NCBI GenBank assembly: GCA_965368115.1
Contig: CBDULQ010000045.1
Location: forward strand, 1-18,877
Source of the DNA: CBDULQ01 sp965368115
GTDB taxonomy: Bacteria > Pseudomonadota > Gammaproteobacteria > SZUA-229
Direction: 5' to 3'
Length of the DNA stretch: 18,877 nt
Shown here: positions 15,064-18,877 of the stretch, one piece after another
Layout: each line of letters begins with the position of its first letter
Numbering within the stretch: the first letter of the stretch is position 1
Position numbers and translations under genes: made by a program
The notes under the pieces: generated by a model
The model's database searches: none
Told to the model about the DNA's origin: nothing
Seen by the model: the letters and a program-made list of their open reading frames with translations, nothing else

Positions 15064-15504
15064 ATGACCCGTCTTGGCCATGTTGTATTTTATGTTCGCG
15101 ATCTGCAGGCATCGGTGGATTTTTATACGCGTGCCGTGGGTCTGGAGCTGCGCGGTCTGATTTTCAACCAGCGTGCCGCCATTCTTACCGGCGGTTCCAC
15201 ACACCATGAACTGTTGTTGATTCAGGTCGGAGATGCCCAGGGGCCGCTGCATGGCCTGCGCATTGGCCTGTATCACGTGGGCTGGAAAGTCGGTGACTCA
15301 CTGGATAGTCTGCGTGCCGCCAGGCAACGGGTGGAAGACGCGGGTTATGGCATCGATGGCATGTCGGATCATCACGTGAGTCAGAGCCTGTATCTGCATG
15401 ATCCGGACGGTAATGAACTGGAGCTGTTCGTCGATAATCCCGAGGTGGACTGGAAGACCGACGACAGTTGGCTGGAAGCACCGGTCAGACCCCTGTCCCT
15501 GTGA
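15064..15504 (+). CDS. VOC superfamily protein (glyoxalase/extradiol dioxygenase fold)
   Basis: The 146-residue protein is a single pair of beta-alpha-beta-beta-beta modules. It begins LGHVVFYVRDLQASVDFYTRAVGLEL, a classic VOC opening, and ends SLYLHDPDGNELELFVD. H6, H71 and E120 are placed as a 2-His-1-carboxylate metal site. Their spacing (65 and 49 residues) is close to that of the His146, His210 and Glu260 triad of the extradiol dioxygenase BphC, so a catechol dioxygenase-like activity is possible. A lyase or resistance role cannot be excluded. GAGGTG lies 9 bases before the ATG. It follows the phospholipase D-like gene by 40 bases, but no functional link is apparent. Confidence 0.9.
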   Translation: MTRLGHVVFYVRDLQASVDFYTRAVGLELRGLIFNQRAAILTGGSTHHELLLIQVGDAQGPLHGLRIGLYHVGWKVGDSLDSLRAARQRVEDAGYGIDGMSDHHVSQSLYLHDPDGNELELFVDNPEVDWKTDDSWLEAPVRPLSL

Positions 15505-15615
15505 GTGTCGGAATGTTCGCCATTCGGCGTCATTAGCACCGGCTAATCGTATATTTTACACTTTCTCAGGGCGCTATCCGGGCATCTCGGATGATAAAAA
15601 AGCCCGGTCCAGCGC

Positions 15616-15643
15616 TTGATTTTTATTGCTGACGATATATATT
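15616..15643 (+). promoter_or_regulatory. Candidate promoter of the cold shock gene
   Basis: TTGATT at 15616-15621 and TATATT at 15638-15643 are spaced by 16 bases, a reasonable sigma-70 pair (4 and 5 of 6 matches). Transcription would start near 15650 and give a leader of about 150 bases, the length typical of cspA mRNAs. Confidence 0.5.
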
Positions 15644-15649
15644 GCTTGC

Positions 15650-15799
15650 AGTACGTTACACAGTAAAAGGGCTGTCTCAACGTCTGGAACGATTACACCT
15701 CATCTTGGTTTTTCTGAAAGTCTCTCGTAGTTCTCTTTTCGTATTTACCTTGAATGATCTGTATCGAAATTTTTTTTGAATAAATAGAGGTATTTACCT
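15650..15799 (+). promoter_or_regulatory. Long 5' leader of the cold shock gene with cold-box-like start and masked ribosome binding site
   Basis: This untranslated stretch between the candidate promoter and the ATG is AT-rich and has no ORF. Near its predicted 5' end is ACGTTACA (15653-15660), which resembles the ACGTACA core of the E. coli cspA cold box with one extra base. At its 3' end the ribosome binding site AGGT (15788-15791) can pair with ACCT (15796-15799) directly before the ATG. That would make a 4-base hairpin that hides the site. Leaders of cspA-type genes act as temperature sensors; the same role here is inferred. Confidence 0.45.
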
Positions 15800-16006
15800 A
15801 TGACTACGGGTACCGTTAAGTGGTTTGATGAAGGTAAGGGTTTTGGTTTTATTACTCCGACCGATGGCAGCAAGGACGTGTTTGTACACTTCTCAGCCAT
15901 CGTTGGCGATGGTTTCCGCACGCTGGCTGAAGGCCAGACTGTGGAATTTGAAGTCGAGCAGGGTCCGAAAGGTCCTCAGGCTTCCCAGGTGAGTGTAGTT
16001 AGCTAA
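15800..16006 (+). CDS. CspA family cold shock protein
   Basis: The 68-residue protein is a single cold shock domain, a five-stranded OB-fold RNA chaperone that melts mRNA secondary structure. TGTVKWFDEGKGFGFI includes RNP1 (K13-GFGFI-18), and DVFVHFSAI includes RNP2 (V27-FVHF-31). The C-terminal AEGQTVEFEVEQGPKGPQA is also family standard. Length and sequence are those of CspA/CspE-type proteins; I do not assign a paralogue letter because sequence alone does not separate cold-induced from constitutive members. It stands alone between a 150-base leader and a strong terminator. Confidence 0.97.
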   Translation: MTTGTVKWFDEGKGFGFITPTDGSKDVFVHFSAIVGDGFRTLAEGQTVEFEVEQGPKGPQASQVSVVS

Positions 16007-16014
16007 ACATCTGT

Positions 16015-16050
16015 AAAGGCAGCACTTCGGTGCTGCCTTTTTCGTTTTAT
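16015..16050 (+). terminator. Intrinsic terminator of the cold shock gene
   Basis: AAAGGCAGCAC and GTGCTGCCTTT form a perfect 11-base stem around a TTCG tetraloop (16015-16040), followed by TTCGTTTT. It starts 8 bases after the cold shock stop codon and closes a single-gene transcript. The stem's A-run also makes it a plausible terminator in the other direction. Confidence 0.92.
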
Positions 16051-16316
16051 CCCCTTTCTGTTTTGTGTGCTGTTCCGACTGTCCGTGCGGAGCAATACCG
16101 GCCTTCTGTCGTTCTTTTCTCCTCCCCCCTGTTTATCGTCCCGCCCGTACAGGCGCTGGCCTGCATGTGAGTTGAATCAACTTTTGTCAGTGTGTCGCTG
16201 TCGGCTGCGGGAATTCTGTGTCGCAGACCCGGTCTGACTTAAATCGGCGATATGGCTTGAATGAATCCTGCTGTATAAAATAGGTCGAGTTCTGTTTTGT
16301 GAAACCGGGGTGGTTT

Positions 16317-16877
16317 ATGAATGCTGGAATGAAATTCGGAGTGACGGGTCTGTTGCTGGTGTTACTGTCAGCCTGTACCAGTAATGTAGTGGTCGATTAT
16401 GACCGTGATACCCGGTTCTCGGCGTATAAGAGTTATATGCTGTTGCCCAAGTCGGCGGAATCCACCAAAGACAAACGACTCGACAGTCCCTTCATCGATC
16501 GTCGCGTTGTGCAGGCTATCCAGAAAAATATGGCGGCACGTGGATTCACCTACAGTGAATCGAGTCCGGACATGAAAATCGAATACCAGATCGACCTGAA
16601 GCACGAGGTGGCCAGTGACGGTTCCGGTGTCACCATGTTGATTGGTGGCGGCAGCGGCGGTGTCGGTATGGGTTTCGGATATGCCGTGCCTTCATCGGAT
16701 GTCGCGTCCCATGAAGTCGGCCGCATCACCATCGACATGAAGGACGCCGCCAACGGCAAACTGTTGTGGCGCGGCAGCAGCAGTCAGCGTTTGCGCGATC
16801 CCAGCAAACCGGAAGACAGCGAAGCCTTCGTCAACGAAGTGGTGGGTCAGATCATCGATGAGTTCCCGCCGAATTAA
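16317..16877 (+). CDS. DUF4136 domain lipoprotein
   Basis: The 186-residue product has a lipoprotein signal peptide with lipobox LSAC (cysteine 20), so it is anchored in the inner or outer membrane. The mature part matches DUF4136: VVVDYDRDTRFSAYKSYMLLP at the start, then IDRRVVQAIQKNMAARGFT, SPDMKIEYQIDL, a glycine-rich stretch (LIGGGSGGVGMGFGY), ITIDMKDAANGKLLWRGSSS, and the closing VVGQIIDEFPP. The family is common in Gram-negative envelopes and has no settled function. The frame is open to a GTG at 16299, but GGGGTGG lies 3 bases before the ATG at 16317. An AT-rich TATAAA at about 16274 could be a -10 box. It converges on glgC with 17 bases between the stops. Confidence 0.9.
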   Translation: MNAGMKFGVTGLLLVLLSACTSNVVVDYDRDTRFSAYKSYMLLPKSAESTKDKRLDSPFIDRRVVQAIQKNMAARGFTYSESSPDMKIEYQIDLKHEVASDGSGVTMLIGGGSGGVGMGFGYAVPSSDVASHEVGRITIDMKDAANGKLLWRGSSSQRLRDPSKPEDSEAFVNEVVGQIIDEFPPN

Positions 16878-16894
16878 TATTCGGCGTCGTGAAC

Positions 16895-18133
16895 TCAGAA
16901 GCGGTAGCCGGAAGGCACCACGACAATCCCTTTTTCGGACACGGTAAAGCGTTGTTCATCCCGCTCCAGGTCATAACCGATCTGTTCGTCGGCGGGAATT
17001 TTCACATGTTTGTCGATAATGCAGTTCTGCAGACGCGCGCCTTCGCCCACCTGTACACCTTCGAACAGAATGCTTTGTTCCACGATGGCGCCGCTATCGA
17101 CGAACACATTGTCGAACAGAATCGAGTGGCCCACGTTGCCACCGGAGATCACCACACCACCGGATAAAATGGAATTGATGAACACACCTTCGGTGCCCGC
17201 ATCGCTGGGTACCGTGCGCGCCGGTGGCGTCTGTGGCTGATAGGTGCGGATCGGCCAGTCGTCCTGGTAGAGGTCCAGTGGCGGTACCGGCTTGAGCAGA
17301 TCCATATTGGATTCGTAAAATGCGTCGATGGTGCCCACGTCGCGCCAGTAACGGTCCGGTGATACGCGGCCTTCCTCGCCGCCGAAAATATGCGCCTGCA
17401 CATGGGCGGCGCGAATCAGTTTCGGCAGTATGTCCTGGCCGAAGTCGTGGCTGGAATGACTGTCCTGCTGGTCGGCGGTGAGTACTTCGCCGAGCAGCCG
17501 GGTGGAGAACACATAAATGCCCATCGAAGCCAGTGACTGGGTCGGCTGCCCGGTGAGGGTTTTCGGCTGGGTCGGTTTTTCCTCGAAATCGACGATGCGA
17601 TTATCCGCATCCACTTCGACGACGCCGAACGCGGAGGCCTCTTTCACGTCGACCGACATGCAGGCCAGGGTTGCATCAGCCTGGCTCTTGTTATGCGTAT
17701 CCAGCAGGGCGGCATAGTCCATGCGATAAATATGGTCGCCGGACAGAATCAGCACATAGTCCGCTGTGCTGCGCTCCAGCAGATACAGGTTCTGGAAAAT
17801 TGCGTCGGCGGTGCCCCGGTACCACTGCTCGCCATGGCGCATCTGTGCCGGCACTGCGGTGATGTATTCACCCAGTTCGGGGTTGAAGATCGACCAGCCG
17901 TCACGCAGGTGTTTATTCAGCGAATGGGATTTGTACTGGGTCAGTACCAGGATGCGGCGCAGCCCCGAATGCAGGCAGTTCGCCAGGGTAAAATCGATGA
18001 TGCGGTATTTGCCGCCGTATGGCACCGAGGGTTTGGAGCGATTGGCGGTCAGTGGCGCCAGTCGTGAACCCTGGCCACCGGCCAGAATGAATGTGAGGGT
18101 GTTGTCTATCATGTCCTTGTTGCCTGCCGTCAT
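16895..18133 (-). CDS. glgC: Glucose-1-phosphate adenylyltransferase (ADP-glucose pyrophosphorylase)
   Basis: GlgC makes ADP-glucose from ATP and glucose-1-phosphate, the committed step of bacterial glycogen synthesis, and is usually allosterically controlled. The nucleotide-binding segment FILAGGQGSRLAPLT lies at residues 15-29. It is followed by KPSVPYGGKYRIIDFTLANC, then WYRGTADAI, the catalytic GDHIYRMDY, EASAFGVVEVD, the substrate motif FEEKPTQP, and YWRDVGTIDAF. A C-terminal left-handed beta-helix follows (INSILSGGVVISGGNV and repeats). At 412 residues it is close to the family length. Starts at 18133 and 18112 are both possible; the latter has AAGGA only 1-2 bases before it. The frame stays open to 18388, but that extension is unlike any GlgC. 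No other glycogen gene is in the window. Confidence 0.96.
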   Translation of the reverse strand: MTAGNKDMIDNTLTFILAGGQGSRLAPLTANRSKPSVPYGGKYRIIDFTLANCLHSGLRRILVLTQYKSHSLNKHLRDGWSIFNPELGEYITAVPAQMRHGEQWYRGTADAIFQNLYLLERSTADYVLILSGDHIYRMDYAALLDTHNKSQADATLACMSVDVKEASAFGVVEVDADNRIVDFEEKPTQPKTLTGQPTQSLASMGIYVFSTRLLGEVLTADQQDSHSSHDFGQDILPKLIRAAHVQAHIFGGEEGRVSPDRYWRDVGTIDAFYESNMDLLKPVPPLDLYQDDWPIRTYQPQTPPARTVPSDAGTEGVFINSILSGGVVISGGNVGHSILFDNVFVDSGAIVEQSILFEGVQVGEGARLQNCIIDKHVKIPADEQIGYDLERDEQRFTVSEKGIVVVPSGYRF

Positions 18134-18454
18134 GGGCGAAAGTGTACTTCTGTTTATGTCGTCGTTTGGGATGCCGGGGCACCGTGCATACCCTATTTGC
18201 AAACTATGAGCCAACAATCGTGACTCTATTATGCGCCTGAATGGGCCGCAGGCGATTATTCTGGTGCAGGATTTTTTGTGCATTGATTTGTTGCAATAAT
18301 TTGGTGCAGAAGCGGCCGTTTTCAAATCGCCGCCTGGTCGGACCCGGGCGGCAGGCCAGACCGGTGGATTTTCCGAATCCGTAGACAAAGCCGGGGATCA
18401 GGCTTACTCTTGCACAACATTAGGTTTTTCTTATTTAGTAGGTCAGCAATCAGT
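18134..18454. promoter_or_regulatory. Divergent intergenic region between glgC and the NADH dehydrogenase gene
   Basis: This 321-base region must hold the promoters of both genes. It contains an inverted repeat CGCCTG-(9 bases)-CAGGCG near 18235-18255. An AT-rich stretch at 18262-18309 follows, where TGCA recurs four times at 13-14-base steps (18265, 18279, 18292, 18305). The first and last sit in identical GGTGCAG words. No ORF with a ribosome binding site is seen, and no -35/-10 pair is convincing. Confidence 0.4.
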
Positions 18455-18877
18455 ATGAGCGAATCAGATCTTCATCACGTGGTGGTGGTCGGCGGTGGCG
18501 CCGGCGGCCTGGAACTGGCAACCCGGCTGGGTCGGACCCTGGGCAAAAAGAAGCGGGCCCGGATTACCCTGGTGGATTTGAATCGTACTCACATCTGGAA
18601 GCCCCTGCTGCATGAAGTAGCCGCCGGTACTTTCGACAGTTACGAGAACCAGGTGGAATACATCGCCCAGGCCACCAATGCCCACTTCGAATACCGTCTG
18701 GGGCGCATGGAACGCCTGGACCGCGCCACACGCACCATTTACCTGGCGCCAACCTTCAACGACGAAGGTGAGGAAATCATTCCCGAACGCAGTTTTCAGT
18801 ACGACACCCTGGTGATGGCGGTGGGCAGCGTCAGCAATGATTTCAACATCGAAGGGGTGCGAGAGCACTGCCTGTTC
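18455..18877 (+). CDS. ndh: Type II NADH dehydrogenase (NDH-2), N-terminal 141 residues (runs off the right edge)
   Basis: The ATG at 18455 opens a frame that is still open at the window end. HVVVVGGGAGGLELATRLG (residues 8-26) is the FAD-binding Rossmann motif, with the acidic residue D41 closing the second strand (ITLVDLNRTHIWKPLLHEVA). The HIWKPLLHEVAAG stretch is characteristic of type II NADH:quinone oxidoreductases, single-subunit, non-proton-pumping flavoenzymes at the inner membrane face. QYDTLVMAVGSVSNDF near 115-130 is the second conserved FAD segment. About two thirds of a typical 430-residue protein is missing, including the NAD-binding domain and the C-terminal membrane-binding part. 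AGGT lies about 11 bases before the ATG. A related NAD(P)/FAD oxidoreductase of another type cannot be fully excluded. Confidence 0.88.
   Translation, partial: MSESDLHHVVVVGGGAGGLELATRLGRTLGKKKRARITLVDLNRTHIWKPLLHEVAAGTFDSYENQVEYIAQATNAHFEYRLGRMERLDRATRTIYLAPTFNDEGEEIIPERSFQYDTLVMAVGSVSNDFNIEGVREHCLF

Noticed and set aside
15577..15608. CCGGGC/GCCCGG stem after the VOC gene as a terminator
   Set aside because: The stem has 6 pairs around a long loop and no T run follows directly; it could form but is not convincing as a terminator.
18134..18388. An N-terminal extension of glgC up to 18388
   Set aside because: The extra residues are basic and low in pattern, do not look like GlgC, and would remove the promoter region between the divergent genes.
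1..18877. A new defence or mobile system, CRISPR array, or tRNA gene
   Set aside because: I found no repeat-spacer pattern, transposase, integrase, toxin-antitoxin pair, nuclease-sensor pair or tRNA T-loop signature; nearly every gene belongs to a common chromosomal family.

Overview
This is an ordinary chromosomal stretch of a bacterium, most likely a gammaproteobacterium. The best indicators are TmcA and the SelD-SelU pair, which are close to their Escherichia coli counterparts in motifs and layout. Other indicators are the c-type cytochromes, a type II NADH dehydrogenase, a CspA-type cold shock protein with a long leader, and a protein with a VPLP-type C-terminal sorting tail. The periplasmic haem proteins and thioredoxin-like protein suggest a respiring, probably environmental species. 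I see no rRNA, tRNA, insertion sequence, prophage gene or CRISPR array.

Layout, left to right. (1) Bases 1-584, minus strand: the N-terminal part of a secreted LamG-type protein that runs off the left edge, followed by a 435-base spacer with no gene. (2) 1020-4211, plus: an unrecognised coiled-coil protein, then tmcA (tRNA-Met cytidine acetyltransferase). (3) 4200-4835, minus: a secreted di-haem cytochrome c whose 3' end overlaps that of tmcA. (4) 4889-6335, plus: a probable operon of a periplasmic alpha/beta-hydrolase-like protein, a TlpA-like thioredoxin and a 51-residue membrane peptide. (5) 6563-7219, plus: a PEP-CTERM-like exported protein. (6) 10429-7246, minus: a pirin, then selD and selU, with selD and selU forming a tight selenium-to-tRNA unit. 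(7) 10535-11509, plus: a ChaN-type lipoprotein. (8) 13384-11610, minus: a cytochrome c peroxidase-like di-haem protein with hairpins behind it, then a PilZ-like protein. (9) 13554-15504, plus: a phospholipase D/cardiolipin-synthase-like protein and a VOC-fold protein. (10) 15800-16006, plus: a cold shock protein with its own leader and a textbook terminator. (11) 16317-16877, plus: a DUF4136 lipoprotein. (12) 18133-16895, minus: glgC, divergent from a truncated type II NADH dehydrogenase gene at 18455.

How the parts fit together. Two tRNA wobble-modification functions lie here: TmcA makes ac4C34 in elongator tRNA-Met, and SelD/SelU make 2-selenouridine at U34. Several genes concern the cell envelope: two c-type cytochromes, TlpA, the hydrolase-like protein, two lipoproteins and two exported surface-type proteins. 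The rest are single housekeeping genes. I found no convincing new multi-gene system. The parts most worth a second look are the unrecognised coiled-coil gene before tmcA, the hydrolase-like/TlpA/small-peptide operon, and the leader of the cold shock gene, which carries a cold-box-like sequence and a hairpin over its ribosome binding site.
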